From CAZBRS01 sp964494475 (lineage in GTDB: Bacteria; Myxococcota_A; UBA9042; CAZBRS01), in assembly GCA_964494475.1 (NCBI GenBank), contig CAZBRS010000058.1, positions 1 through 36,284 of the forward strand: a DNA stretch of 36,284 nt. The letters are read 5' to 3'. This document shows, in pieces, positions 24,260-34,296 of this stretch. How positions within the stretch are numbered: the first letter of the stretch is position 1; each line of letters opens with the position of its first letter. The translations under genes were made by a program, and so were the position numbers. Below the pieces are notes generated by a model. That model worked only from the letters and a program-made list of their open reading frames with translations, did not search any database and was not told the origin of the DNA.

Positions 24260-24296
24260 AAATCCGAACCATGGGCGGGGTCGTCCGATTCGTGCG

Positions 24297-24326
24297 TTGA
24301 CAGCCAGCCCGAACCCGGCCAAATTC
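24297..24326 (+). promoter_or_regulatory. Probable promoter of the giant repeat lipoprotein gene
   Basis: Perfect -35 TTGACA (24297-24302), 18 bases, AAATTC (24321-24326), 34 bases before the ATG at 24360. Confidence 0.45.
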
Positions 24327-24359
24327 GTCCCAACGGGAATGCTCCACGAGGTCTCTGCC

Positions 24360-27300
24360 ATGAACGCCCATCTCCGGACGGTCCTGTGTCTGGTCCTGTT
24401 CGCCGCGGTCGCGAACTGCACCGGCAGCAGCATCACGTCGCCCGACTACGACACGCGCATCGGCGATGCCTCGGGCGAGGCCGAGGCCACCCTCGACGTC
24501 ACCATCCCCGACCTCGGCGTCTTCGACAAGACCGACAACGACGTGCTTCCCGACGAGCTCGAGATCGAGGTCCTGCCCGACGGCGACACGGGCCCCGACC
24601 TCCCGGGCGACTTCCTGGTGCCCTGCACCACGAACGGCGAGTGCCTCTCGGGCTGGTGCATCGAGACCCCCGACTACGGCCAGGTCTGCACGGTCATCTG
24701 CTACGACGAGTGCCCGCTCCCCGACTGGACCTGCGTGGTCGGCCAGACCCAGCCCGACCTGCAGTACATCTGCGTTCCGCCCAGCCTCAGCATCTGCGAG
24801 GCCTGCGAGAGCAAGGACGACTGCCCCGGCGCCACGACCTCGTGCCTCAGCATCGGCAACGACGGCGGCCGCTACTGCTCGTTCGAGTGCGCGGCGAACG
24901 ACGACTGCCCGCCCGGGTACTCCTGCCTCCCCGACGGCTCCGGTGAGAGCAAGGCCTGCCTGCCCGACACGGGGTCGTGCATCTGCACGTCTCTCCTGAA
25001 CGGCACCGACCGCCCGTGCGTCAAGGAGAACGACACCGGCACGTGCTTCGGTATCCAGACCTGCGAAGGCGCCGATGGCTGGAGCCCGTGCTCGGCCTTC
25101 GAGCCCTCGGCCGAGAGCTGCGACGGGCAGGACAACGACTGCAACGGACAGACCGACGAGGGCCTGCCGATCGAACCGTGCCAACAGACCAACGAGTTCG
25201 GCACCTGCAGCGGCGAGCGCGCGTGCCAGGGGAGCGTCGGCTGGGGTTGCTCGGCCGCCACGCCCTTGCCCGAGATCTGCAACGCCCTCGACGACGACTG
25301 CGACGGCACGGTCGACGACGGCTTCCCGCTGAAGGGCCAGCCGTGCGACCTCGACACCGACGACGACTACTGCGCCTACGGGCTGTGGGTCTGCGCCGCG
25401 GCCGGCTCGACCCTCGAGTGCGCCGGCGACACGCCCCAGGTCGAGACCTGCAACGACGCCGACGACGACTGTGACGGCGTCATCGACGAGCCCTTCCCGC
25501 TGAAGAACCAGCCCTGCGACAGCGACGATCAGGACTTCTGCCCGCTCGGCCTCTACGTGTGCGGGCCCTTCGGCGACGAGGTGGTGTGCGTCGACGACGT
25601 GAACCAGGTCGAGACGTGCGACGGCATGGACAACGACTGCAACGGCGTCACCGACGACGGCTTCGACGACCTCGACCAGAACGGCGTGGCCGACTGCGTC
25701 GACGACGACATCGACGGCGACGGCGATCCCAACGACACCGACTGCCAGCCCTCCAACCCCGAGGTCTTCCACGGTCAGGTCGAGGCCTGCAACGCCGTCG
25801 ACGACGACTGCGACGGCACGACCGACGAGGACTTCGTCGACACCGACGACGATGGCTCCGCCGACTGCCTCGACATCGACGACGACAACGACGCCATCCC
25901 CGACGTGTCGGACAACTGCCCGCGGATCCAGAACCCCAACCAGACCGACACCGACCTCGACAAGACGGGCGACGCCTGCGACCTCGACGACGACGACGAC
26001 GGCGTGCTCGACGAGTGCCCCGCCGAGGCGCCGGCCGAACCCGTGCCCTGCGACGACAACTGCCGCACCGTGCCCAACGAGAGCCAGGTCGACACCGATG
26101 ACGACAGCCAGGGCGACGCCTGCGACACCGACGACGACGACGACGGCGACCTCGACTTCCTCGACTGCGCCCCGACCAACCCCTGGATCTTCCACGGCCA
26201 GTCCGACGGCTGCAACGGCCTCGACGACAACTGCGACTACGTGGTCGACGAGGGCTTCGCCGACACCGACGTCGACGGCAAGAAGGACTGCGTCGATCCC
26301 GACGACGACAACGACGGCGCCCTCGACGCCGACGACTGCGCCCCCCTGAACGCGCAAGTCCACCCTGCCGCCACCGAGGCGTGCAACAACATCGACGACG
26401 ACTGCGACGGGCTGATCGACGAAGGCTTCGCCGACCTCGACGCCAACGGCGTGCCCGACTGCCGCGACGCCGACGACGACGGCGACGGCGACCCCGACGC
26501 GTCCGACTGCGCCCCGTCCAACGCCGCCATCTACCACGGCCAGGAAGAGGGCTGCGACGCCATCGACAACAACTGCGACGGCCTGGCCGACGAGGGCTAC
26601 GCCGACTCCGATCTCGACGGCGTCAAGGACTGCGTCGACCCCGACGACGACAACGACGGCGACCCCGACTCCACCGACTGCGCGCCCTACGACGCCACCA
26701 TCCACGCGGGCCGCTTCGAGGGCTGCGACGCCATCGACAACGACTGCGACGGGGCCACCGACGAGGGCTACACCGACTTCGACGGCGACGATCTGTCCGA
26801 CTGTGTCGACGACGACGACGACAACGACACCGACCCCGACGCGCTCGACTGCCAGCCGAAGAACGGCGCCGTGAGCCACAAGGCGGTCGAGGTGTGCGAC
26901 GGCGTCGACAACGACTGCGACGGCCAACTCGACGAGGGCTTCCTCGACAGCGACGGCGACGCGCTGCGCGACTGCGCCGACGAAGACGACGACAACGACG
27001 GCGCCGTCGACGTGTCCGACTGCCAGCCCCTCGATCCCGCCGTCAGCCCGCTGAAGACCGAACGGTGCAACGGAATCGACGACGACTGCGACGCCCAGGT
27101 CGACGAGGCCTTCGCCGACCTCGACCTCGACGGACAGGCCGACTGCGTCGACACCGACGACGACGGCGACGGCGACCCCGACGCCAGCGACTGTCGCCCC
27201 CAGGACCCCGCCATCCACAACGGCGCCCCCGAACTCTGCGACGGCCTCGACAACAACTGCGACGGCCAGCGCGACGAGGGCTACGCCGACTTCGACCTCG

Positions 27301-30300
27301 ACGGGCAGCGCGACTGCGTCGACGGCGACGACGACAACGACGCCGACCCCGACCTCTCCGACTGCCAGCCGCGCAACGCGGCCGTCTACTCGGGGGCCAC
27401 CGAGGTCTGCGACGGCGTCGACAACAACTGCGACGGGCAGATCGACGAGAACGCCGCCGACTTCGATCACGACGGCGTGGGCGATTGCATCGACGACGAC
27501 GACGACAACGACGGCGACCCCGACACGGCCGACTGCGCTCCGCTGAACTCGGAACTCCACCACAACGCGCTCGAACTCTGCGACGGCGTCGACAACAACT
27601 GCGACGGCGTGAAGGACGAGGGCTTCCCCGACTTCGACGCCGACGCCCTGCGCGACTGCATCGACGCCGACGACGACAACGACGGCGACCCCGACGCCAC
27701 CGACTGCCAGCCGAAGAACGCCCAGGTCTTCACGAGCCAACTCGAGGTCTGCGATGGCGTCGACAACGACTGCGACGGCGCCGTCGACGAGGGCGCCGGC
27801 GACTTCGACGCCGATGGCGTGGGCGACTGCGTCGACCCCGACGACGACAACGACGCCGACCCCGACGCCAGCGACTGTGAGCCCCTGAACGCCCTGGTCT
27901 TCCACGGCGCCGAGGAGGCGTGCGACGGCATCGACAACAACTGCGACGGGGTCCGCGACGAGGGGTTCCCCGACTTCGATCTCGACGGGATTCGCGACTG
28001 CATCGACACCGACGACGACAACGACGCCGATCCCGACGCCAGCGACTGCCAGGCGAAGAACGCGGCCATCTTCGCGGGCGCCGACGAGGGCTGCGACGGC
28101 CTCGACAACGACTGCGACGGGCTGATCGACGAGGGCTTCGCGAACACCGACGGCGACGCGCTGGCCGACTGCGTCGACCCCGACGACGACAACGACGCCG
28201 ACCCCGACGGCACCGACTGCCGCCCGCTCGACAACCAGATCTTCACGGGACGACTCGAGGTCTGCGACGGCGTCGACAACGACTGCGACGCGCAGGTCGA
28301 CGAGGGCTACCAGGACTACGACGCCGATCAGCAGAAGGACTGCGTCGACCCCGACGACGACAACGACGGCGACCCCGACGTCTCCGACTGCCGGCCGTTC
28401 GACGCCGCCATCAGCCGGTTGGCCACCGAGGTCTGCAACGGCCAGGACGACGACTGCAACGGCCTGGTCGACGAGGGCGCCGCCGACTTCGACCACGACG
28501 GCGTGGGGGACTGCGTCGACGCCGACGATGACGGCGACGCCGACCCCGACGTCACCGACTGCAAGCCCCTCGACGCCGCCATTCACCACGCCGCCGCCGA
28601 GACGTGCGACGGCGTCGACAACACGTGCGACGGCGTCGTCGACGAAGGCTACCCGGACAACGACGTCGACGGCATCAAGGACTGCGTCGATCCCGACGAC
28701 GACAACGACGGCGATCCCGACGCCACCGACTGCCAGCCGAAGAGCGCCGCCATCCGCCACGGCCAACCCGAAGACTGCAACGGCCAGGACGACGACTGCG
28801 ACGGCCAGAAGGACGAGGGCTTCGCGAACACCGACGGCGACGCGCAGGCCGACTGCGTCGACCCCGACGACGACAACGACGCCGACCCCGACACCGCTGA
28901 CTGCCGGCCGCTCGACTCCGCGTTCTTCCACGGCGCCATCGAGACGTGCAACGGCCAGGACGACGACTGCGACGGCCAGAAGGACGAGGGCTTCCTCGAC
29001 ACCGACGCCGACGGTCTGCGCGACTGCGTCGACCCCGACGACGACAACGACGCCGATCCCGACGCCACCGACTGCAAGCCCCTCGACGCCACCATCGGAC
29101 ACAACGGCACCGAGGTGTGCGACGGCCTCGACAACGACTGCGACACGGTCGTCGACGAAGGCGCCGCCGACTTCGACCACGACGGCGTGGGTGACTGCGT
29201 CGACCTCGACGACGACGGCGACGGCGATCCCGACACCGCCGACTGCAAGCCGCTCGATCCGGCCGTCGGGCACGGGATCACCGAGACGTGCAACGGCGTC
29301 GACGACAACTGCGACGGCCAGAAGGACGAAGGCTTCGTCGACACCGACGCCGATGGATTGCGCGACTGCATCGACGACGACGACGACAACGACGACTCCC
29401 CCGACGGGCTCGACTGCAAACCCAAGAACCCGGCCATCAGCCCGCTCGAGGCCGAGACCTGCAATGGCGTCGACGACGACTGCGACGGGTCCACCGACGA
29501 GGCGTTCGGCGACACCGACGGCGACGCGTCGGCCGACTGCGTCGACCCTGACGACGACAACGACGCCGACCCCGACGCCACCGATTGCCGACCCGTCAAT
29601 CCGCTCATCCACCACGCGGCCAACGAGATCTGCGACGGCGTCGACAACGACTGCGACACGGGCGTCGACGAGGGCTTCACCGACACCGACCTCGACGGGG
29701 CGCGCGACTGCGTCGACACCGACGACGACAACGACGGCGATCCCGACGCCACCGACTGCGCGCCCCTGAACGCCGCGGTGGGCCACCAGGCCTCCGACAC
29801 GTGCAACGGCGTCGACGACGACTGCGACGGCGTGGCCGACGAGGGCTTCCCGAACATCGACAGCGACACGCAGGCCGACTGCGTCGATCTCGACGACGAC
29901 AACGACGGCGACCCCGACGCGTCCGACTGCAAGCCGCTCGACAAGACCATCTTCAACGGGGCCAACGAGCTCTGCGACGGCATCGACAACGACTGCGACG
30001 GCCAGAAGGACGAGGGCTACCAGGATCTCGACGCCGATGGCGTCAGGGACTGCGTCGACCCCGACGACGACGGCGACAACGACGCCGACGCCACCGACTG
30101 CGCGCCCCGCGACGCGGCCGTCTACCACGGAAAGACCGAGACCTGCAACGGCTTCGACGACAACTGCGTGAACGGCGTCGACGAGGGCTTCCCCGACTTC
30201 GACCTCGACACCGTCAGGGACTGCGTCGACCCCGACGACGACAACGACGCCGACCCCGACACCACCGACTGCCGGCCCAAGGACCAGTCGGTCAGCCACA

Positions 30301-33248
30301 ACGCGCTCGAGCTCTGCGACGGCGTCGACAACGACTGCGACGCGCTCATCGACGAGGGCTCGACCGACTACGACAGCGACGGCGTGGGCGACTGCGTCGA
30401 CACCGACGACGACAACGACGGCGACCCCGACACCACCGACTGCCAGCCGCTGTACGCCGCGGTCCACAACGGCGCCACCGAGGTCTGCAACGGCATCGAC
30501 GACAACTGCAACGCCCAGGCCGACGAAGGCTTCCCCGACTTCGAGAGCGACGGGCTGAAGGACTGCGTCGACCCCGACGACGACAACGACGGCTCCGCCG
30601 ACGCCGACGACTGCAAGCCGAAGAACGCGGCGGTCAGCCCCGACGAACCCGAGACGTGCAACGGCGTCGACGACAACTGCAACGGCCAGGTCGACGAGGG
30701 CTTCGCCGATCACGACGGCGACCTGTCGAAGGACTGCGTCGACGCCGACGACGACAACGACGGCGACCCCGACACCGCCGACTGCCGCCCCTACGACAGC
30801 GCCGTCGGGCACACCCGCACCGAGACCTGCAACGGGGTCGACGACGACTGCGACAGCTCGATCGACGAGGGCTTCTCCGACACCGACCTCGACGGCACCC
30901 GCGACTGCGTCGACACCGACGACGACAACGACGGCATCCCCGACACGTCGGACAACTGCGCGCTGATCGCGAACTCGGACCAGGCCAACGCCGACACCGA
31001 CGCGCTCGGCAACGCCTGCGATCCCGACGACGACAACGACACCGTGGTCGACGCCGCCGACAACTGCCCCCTGGTCTCGAACAAGCCGCAGACCGACACC
31101 GACACCGACGGCGACGGCGACGCCTGCGACGCCGACGACGACAACGACGGCTCGCCCGACGCGCTCGACTGCAAGCCGCTCGACGCGACGATCAGCCCGC
31201 TGGTCGTCGAGGTGTGCAACGGCAAGGACGACGACTGCGACAGCCAGGTCGACGAGGGCTTCAGCGACTTCGACGCCGACGGCACGCGCGACTGCGTGGA
31301 CACCGACGACGACAACGACGCCGACCCCGACACCACCGACTGCCGGCCCTACGACGCCTCCGTCTACCACGGCAAGGCCGAGACCTGCGACGGCGTCGAC
31401 AACAACTGCTCGGGCGCCGTCGACGAGGGCTTCCCCGACACCGACGCCGACACCGTGCGCGACTGCGTCGACACCGACGACGACGGCGACGGCGACCCCG
31501 ACTCCACCGACTGCCAGCCCCTGAACGGGGCCATCGCCCACGGCAAGGCCGAGGTGTGCGACGGCGTCGACAACAACTGCTCGAGCAGCGTCGACGAGGG
31601 CTTCCTCGACACCGACGCCGACGGCCTGAAGGACTGCGTCGACCCGAACGACGACAACGACCCCGACCTCGACGCCACCGACTGCGCGCCCACCGACCCC
31701 ACGCGCTACCACGGCGCGCCCGAGGGCCCGGCCGCGCCCTCCAGCTGCAACGGCATCGACGACGACTGCGACGCGCTGGTCGACGAGGGCTTCCCCGACA
31801 ACAACGGCAACGGCACGCCCGACTGCGCCGAGGTCGACAGCGATCACGACGGCGACCCCGACTCCACCGACTGCGCGCCGACCGATCCCACGCGCTACCA
31901 CGGCAAGACCGAGGGCACAGCCGCCCCGACCACGTGCAACGGCGTCGACGACAACTGCAACGGCCAGACCGATGAGGGCTTCGCGAACTTCGACGCCGAC
32001 GCCAAGGCCGACTGCGTCGACACCGACGACGACAACGACGGTGACCTCGACGCCACCGACTGCGACGACTTCAACCCCAACGTGGCCCACGGCAAGACCG
32101 AGGTCTGCAACGGCACCGACGACAACTGCGCCGGCGGCGTCGACGAGGGCTTCACCGACACCGACACCGACGGACAGAAGGACTGCATCGACACCGACGA
32201 CGACAACGACACGAAGCTCGACGACCAGGACAACTGCCCGCTGGTCGCGAACACCAGCCAGTTGAACACCGACGGCGACGCCCAGGGCAACGCCTGCGAC
32301 ACCGACGACGACAACGACGGTGATCTCGACACCGCCGACAACTGCCCGCTGGTGGTGAACGCCAACCAGCTCGACACGAACGTCGACGGCGAGGGCGACG
32401 CCTGTGACACCGACGACGACGGCGATGGCTCGCTCGACGCCGCCGACTGCGCGCCGCTCAACAAGAACGTCTACCCGGGCGCCACCGAGTCGTGCAACGG
32501 CACCGACGACGACTGCGACACCAGCGTCGACGAGGGCTTCACCAACACCGACGGCACCGATCAGGCCGACTGCGTCGACCCCGACGACGACAACGACGGA
32601 CGGCTCGACGGCGCCGACAACTGCCCGCTGCTCGCCAACGACAACCAGGCCAACTTCGACGGTGACGCCTACGGCGATGTGTGCGACAGCGACATCGACG
32701 GCGACGGCGATCCCAACACCAGCGACTGCAACGACTACAACGGCGCGATCAAGACGGGCGCCACCGAGAAGTGCAACGGCGTCGACGACAACTGCAACAG
32801 CCAGGTCGACGAGGGAGAGAACCTGGCGAGCTGCCTCAACTACTACCTCGACGCCGACAACGACGCCGTGAGCACCTCCAGTTTCAAGTGCTACTGCCAG
32901 GCCACCGGCAACTACGACGTTCGCCCGGCCTCGTCGCCCGCCGACTGCTGCGACGCCGACGCCAACGCCCGTCCGGGCCAGGCGCAGTATTTCTCGTCGC
33001 CCCGCGTGTCGTGCGGCGGCTACGACTACGACTGCAGCGGAGCCGAGAACAAGGAGAGCACCACGGTCGGCCAGTGCGTTCAGTACTACTTCCTGGGCTT
33101 CATCCCCGCCGGCTGCGACTCGTCGTCGCGCACGGGCTGGAAGACGTCGGCGCCGGCGTGCGGTGCAGGCGCGACCACCATCACGGGCTGCACGGGCACG
33201 ATCTACTGCAGCGAGGTCAACGGCAGCGGCACCCAGAAGTGCAAGTAG
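24360..33248 (+). CDS. Giant Asp-rich MopE/TSP3-repeat surface lipoprotein (2962 residues)
   Basis: A very large exported protein. The signal ends in a lipobox-like VANC (Asn before the Cys is unusual). Residues to about 253 are Cys-rich EGF-like segments. Residues 254-2819 hold 41 MopE-type motifs of the form CDGVDNDCDGxxDEG, each followed by DxDxDGxxDCVDPDDDND and an HG..E loop; the commonest period is 57 residues (171 bp). Seven thrombospondin-3-like inserts (DNCPLVxNxxQ) occur in three clusters plus one. The last ~140 residues are a different Cys-rich domain. MopE-type motifs bind metal (copper in MopE, calcium in TSP3), so a cell-surface metal-binding or adhesive stalk is likely but inferred. 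GAGGT lies seven bases before the ATG. An upstream in-frame start at 24297 would coincide with the promoter and bury the signal peptide. Confidence 0.9.
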   Translation: MNAHLRTVLCLVLFAAVANCTGSSITSPDYDTRIGDASGEAEATLDVTIPDLGVFDKTDNDVLPDELEIEVLPDGDTGPDLPGDFLVPCTTNGECLSGWCIETPDYGQVCTVICYDECPLPDWTCVVGQTQPDLQYICVPPSLSICEACESKDDCPGATTSCLSIGNDGGRYCSFECAANDDCPPGYSCLPDGSGESKACLPDTGSCICTSLLNGTDRPCVKENDTGTCFGIQTCEGADGWSPCSAFEPSAESCDGQDNDCNGQTDEGLPIEPCQQTNEFGTCSGERACQGSVGWGCSAATPLPEICNALDDDCDGTVDDGFPLKGQPCDLDTDDDYCAYGLWVCAAAGSTLECAGDTPQVETCNDADDDCDGVIDEPFPLKNQPCDSDDQDFCPLGLYVCGPFGDEVVCVDDVNQVETCDGMDNDCNGVTDDGFDDLDQNGVADCVDDDIDGDGDPNDTDCQPSNPEVFHGQVEACNAVDDDCDGTTDEDFVDTDDDGSADCLDIDDDNDAIPDVSDNCPRIQNPNQTDTDLDKTGDACDLDDDDDGVLDECPAEAPAEPVPCDDNCRTVPNESQVDTDDDSQGDACDTDDDDDGDLDFLDCAPTNPWIFHGQSDGCNGLDDNCDYVVDEGFADTDVDGKKDCVDPDDDNDGALDADDCAPLNAQVHPAATEACNNIDDDCDGLIDEGFADLDANGVPDCRDADDDGDGDPDASDCAPSNAAIYHGQEEGCDAIDNNCDGLADEGYADSDLDGVKDCVDPDDDNDGDPDSTDCAPYDATIHAGRFEGCDAIDNDCDGATDEGYTDFDGDDLSDCVDDDDDNDTDPDALDCQPKNGAVSHKAVEVCDGVDNDCDGQLDEGFLDSDGDALRDCADEDDDNDGAVDVSDCQPLDPAVSPLKTERCNGIDDDCDAQVDEAFADLDLDGQADCVDTDDDGDGDPDASDCRPQDPAIHNGAPELCDGLDNNCDGQRDEGYADFDLDGQRDCVDGDDDNDADPDLSDCQPRNAAVYSGATEVCDGVDNNCDGQIDENAADFDHDGVGDCIDDDDDNDGDPDTADCAPLNSELHHNALELCDGVDNNCDGVKDEGFPDFDADALRDCIDADDDNDGDPDATDCQPKNAQVFTSQLEVCDGVDNDCDGAVDEGAGDFDADGVGDCVDPDDDNDADPDASDCEPLNALVFHGAEEACDGIDNNCDGVRDEGFPDFDLDGIRDCIDTDDDNDADPDASDCQAKNAAIFAGADEGCDGLDNDCDGLIDEGFANTDGDALADCVDPDDDNDADPDGTDCRPLDNQIFTGRLEVCDGVDNDCDAQVDEGYQDYDADQQKDCVDPDDDNDGDPDVSDCRPFDAAISRLATEVCNGQDDDCNGLVDEGAADFDHDGVGDCVDADDDGDADPDVTDCKPLDAAIHHAAAETCDGVDNTCDGVVDEGYPDNDVDGIKDCVDPDDDNDGDPDATDCQPKSAAIRHGQPEDCNGQDDDCDGQKDEGFANTDGDAQADCVDPDDDNDADPDTADCRPLDSAFFHGAIETCNGQDDDCDGQKDEGFLDTDADGLRDCVDPDDDNDADPDATDCKPLDATIGHNGTEVCDGLDNDCDTVVDEGAADFDHDGVGDCVDLDDDGDGDPDTADCKPLDPAVGHGITETCNGVDDNCDGQKDEGFVDTDADGLRDCIDDDDDNDDSPDGLDCKPKNPAISPLEAETCNGVDDDCDGSTDEAFGDTDGDASADCVDPDDDNDADPDATDCRPVNPLIHHAANEICDGVDNDCDTGVDEGFTDTDLDGARDCVDTDDDNDGDPDATDCAPLNAAVGHQASDTCNGVDDDCDGVADEGFPNIDSDTQADCVDLDDDNDGDPDASDCKPLDKTIFNGANELCDGIDNDCDGQKDEGYQDLDADGVRDCVDPDDDGDNDADATDCAPRDAAVYHGKTETCNGFDDNCVNGVDEGFPDFDLDTVRDCVDPDDDNDADPDTTDCRPKDQSVSHNALELCDGVDNDCDALIDEGSTDYDSDGVGDCVDTDDDNDGDPDTTDCQPLYAAVHNGATEVCNGIDDNCNAQADEGFPDFESDGLKDCVDPDDDNDGSADADDCKPKNAAVSPDEPETCNGVDDNCNGQVDEGFADHDGDLSKDCVDADDDNDGDPDTADCRPYDSAVGHTRTETCNGVDDDCDSSIDEGFSDTDLDGTRDCVDTDDDNDGIPDTSDNCALIANSDQANADTDALGNACDPDDDNDTVVDAADNCPLVSNKPQTDTDTDGDGDACDADDDNDGSPDALDCKPLDATISPLVVEVCNGKDDDCDSQVDEGFSDFDADGTRDCVDTDDDNDADPDTTDCRPYDASVYHGKAETCDGVDNNCSGAVDEGFPDTDADTVRDCVDTDDDGDGDPDSTDCQPLNGAIAHGKAEVCDGVDNNCSSSVDEGFLDTDADGLKDCVDPNDDNDPDLDATDCAPTDPTRYHGAPEGPAAPSSCNGIDDDCDALVDEGFPDNNGNGTPDCAEVDSDHDGDPDSTDCAPTDPTRYHGKTEGTAAPTTCNGVDDNCNGQTDEGFANFDADAKADCVDTDDDNDGDLDATDCDDFNPNVAHGKTEVCNGTDDNCAGGVDEGFTDTDTDGQKDCIDTDDDNDTKLDDQDNCPLVANTSQLNTDGDAQGNACDTDDDNDGDLDTADNCPLVVNANQLDTNVDGEGDACDTDDDGDGSLDAADCAPLNKNVYPGATESCNGTDDDCDTSVDEGFTNTDGTDQADCVDPDDDNDGRLDGADNCPLLANDNQANFDGDAYGDVCDSDIDGDGDPNTSDCNDYNGAIKTGATEKCNGVDDNCNSQVDEGENLASCLNYYLDADNDAVSTSSFKCYCQATGNYDVRPASSPADCCDADANARPGQAQYFSSPRVSCGGYDYDCSGAENKESTTVGQCVQYYFLGFIPAGCDSSSRTGWKTSAPACGAGATTITGCTGTIYCSEVNGSGTQKCK
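25119..32816 (+). repeat. Tandem degenerate 171-bp coding repeats
   Basis: About 41 units, mostly 171 bp, built largely from GAC, GGC, CTC and TGC codons. Copies are diverged at DNA level, so this is an old, selected protein repeat rather than a recent microsatellite. Units are longer where TSP3-like inserts occur. Confidence 0.9.
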
Positions 33249-33274
33249 CGCGGGCCCGCCTTCGTTGAAGGTGA

Positions 33275-33299
33275 CCCTGGGTCCAGGGCGCTCGCTTTT
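33275..33299 (+). terminator. Possible weak terminator after the giant gene
   Basis: CCCTGG/CCAGGG hairpin (33275-33288) followed by a short TTTT (33296-33299). The loop is very tight, so this is tentative. Confidence 0.3.
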
Positions 33300-33377
33300 C
33301 CGCGTAGCGCTCTTACATTGATACTGACAAAGAAATTCGCCGTTTCGAGAAGCGATCCGCTGGCGGCGAGGTGCTCC

Positions 33378-34196
33378 ATGAAGCCGAGCGCGCTGGTCGT
33401 CCCCTTCCTCGCGTCGATGGCCTGGAGCTGCGACGCCGGCCCCGAAAACGAGCTCTCCAACCCGTACGCGCCGTTCGGGGAGCAGGCCGAGGCCGACCGG
33501 GCTTCGTCCGACGCGGCGCCCGAGCCCGCCGAGGCGATCCCCGAGGTCACGGGAGACGCGAGGTGCACGCTCGAGCCCTCCTGGCACGTGCGCGGCTCTT
33601 GCCCCGTACCCGGGCCCCTGTTCCCGGGCATCGATCCGGGCGCGTTCGCCCCCCTGCCGGGCTACACCGACGTCGATCCCCTCGACGTCCATCCCGTCGC
33701 GGCCGTCGACTACTGGGAGGTACGCTACTGCTTCGCCGGCTTCGCCTGCGTCCCCACGCTGTCGTTCGGCACCCGGTGCGGCGGAGCCCACCTGCCCGCC
33801 GCGTGCCTCGCGGCCGTCGCCGCGCTCGACTCGAGCCACGGGTTCGCCCACGGCTGCGAGCCGCTGGCGTGCTACGCCTACCTCGTCGGTACGCGCGGCG
33901 ACCAGGCCTTCCTGGTGGCCGACGCCCGGGAGTTGGTCGACTTCCTGGCGCCCTTCGACTCGATCGCCGAGGCCGCGCTGATGCTGTACGCCAGCGGCTT
34001 CCTCTGGTGGTCCGACAGCGTGGCCGCGGGTTCCATCCGCGCCGTCGCGGACGGCTGGGAGGTGCTCGCCGTGCGTCCGGGCCAGCCCTGCGATCCGATC
34101 ACCTGGGACCGCTACCTGCTGCACCTGTCCCGCTCGGGCCAGGTGACCCCGCTCTGCCGCCAGCTCTACCGGGCCGACTGCCAGGTGTGCTTCTGA
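33378..34196 (+). CDS. Putative Cys-rich lipoprotein, function unknown
   Basis: A 272-residue exported protein starting MKPSALVVPFLASMAWSC, a lipoprotein-like signal, then an acidic Ala/Glu/Pro linker to about residue 55. The folded part contains many cysteines, in pairs such as RYCFAGFACVP, RCGGAHLPAACLA and GCEPLACYAYLVG, ending YRADCQVCF, so it is probably disulfide-bonded outside the cytoplasm. I recognise no family. GAGGTG lies four bases before the ATG; an in-frame earlier start at 33318 would hide the signal. It follows the giant repeat lipoprotein by 129 bases on the same strand and may be a partner (inference). Confidence 0.72.
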   Translation: MKPSALVVPFLASMAWSCDAGPENELSNPYAPFGEQAEADRASSDAAPEPAEAIPEVTGDARCTLEPSWHVRGSCPVPGPLFPGIDPGAFAPLPGYTDVDPLDVHPVAAVDYWEVRYCFAGFACVPTLSFGTRCGGAHLPAACLAAVAALDSSHGFAHGCEPLACYAYLVGTRGDQAFLVADARELVDFLAPFDSIAEAALMLYASGFLWWSDSVAAGSIRAVADGWEVLAVRPGQPCDPITWDRYLLHLSRSGQVTPLCRQLYRADCQVCF

Positions 34197-34225
34197 CGGG
34201 TCGTTCGAACGGGGTTCCCCCGGCG

Positions 34226-34260
34226 CCCGGTTTCGGCATGAGACCCGGACCGAACCCGGG
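34226..34260. repeat. Inverted repeat just upstream of the brnT promoter
   Basis: CCCGGTTTCGG (34226-34236) pairs with CCGAACCCGGG (34250-34260) at 10 of 11 positions around a 13-base loop. It ends one base before the -35 box at 34262 and lacks a T-run. It may be an operator or a read-through barrier after the lipoprotein gene. Confidence 0.5.
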
Positions 34261-34261
34261 C

Positions 34262-34290
34262 TTGACCCTGCACCGGAACGTCAATACATT
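34262..34290 (+). promoter_or_regulatory. brnTA promoter with overlapping palindromic operator
   Basis: TTGACC (34262-34267), exactly 17 bases, TACATT (34285-34290). The -10 lies in the palindrome TACATTGTA (34285-34293), a natural site for BrnA autorepression. Six bases separate the -10 from the ATG at 34297, so the transcript would be leaderless. Confidence 0.65.
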
Positions 34291-34296
34291 GTAGGC

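Noticed and set aside
25119..32816. Tandem repeats considered as CRISPR or satellite DNA
   Set aside because: Unit length of 171 bp, degenerate copies and continuous MopE-type coding show a protein repeat array.
23646..34124. A 3492-codon open frame on the minus strand opposite the giant repeat gene
   Set aside because: It is the complement of Asp-rich GAC/GGC codons (giving Val/Ala/Gly-rich text), covers the end of the LarA-like gene as well, and has no signal, motif or start context. Stop-poor GC-rich repeats keep several frames open.
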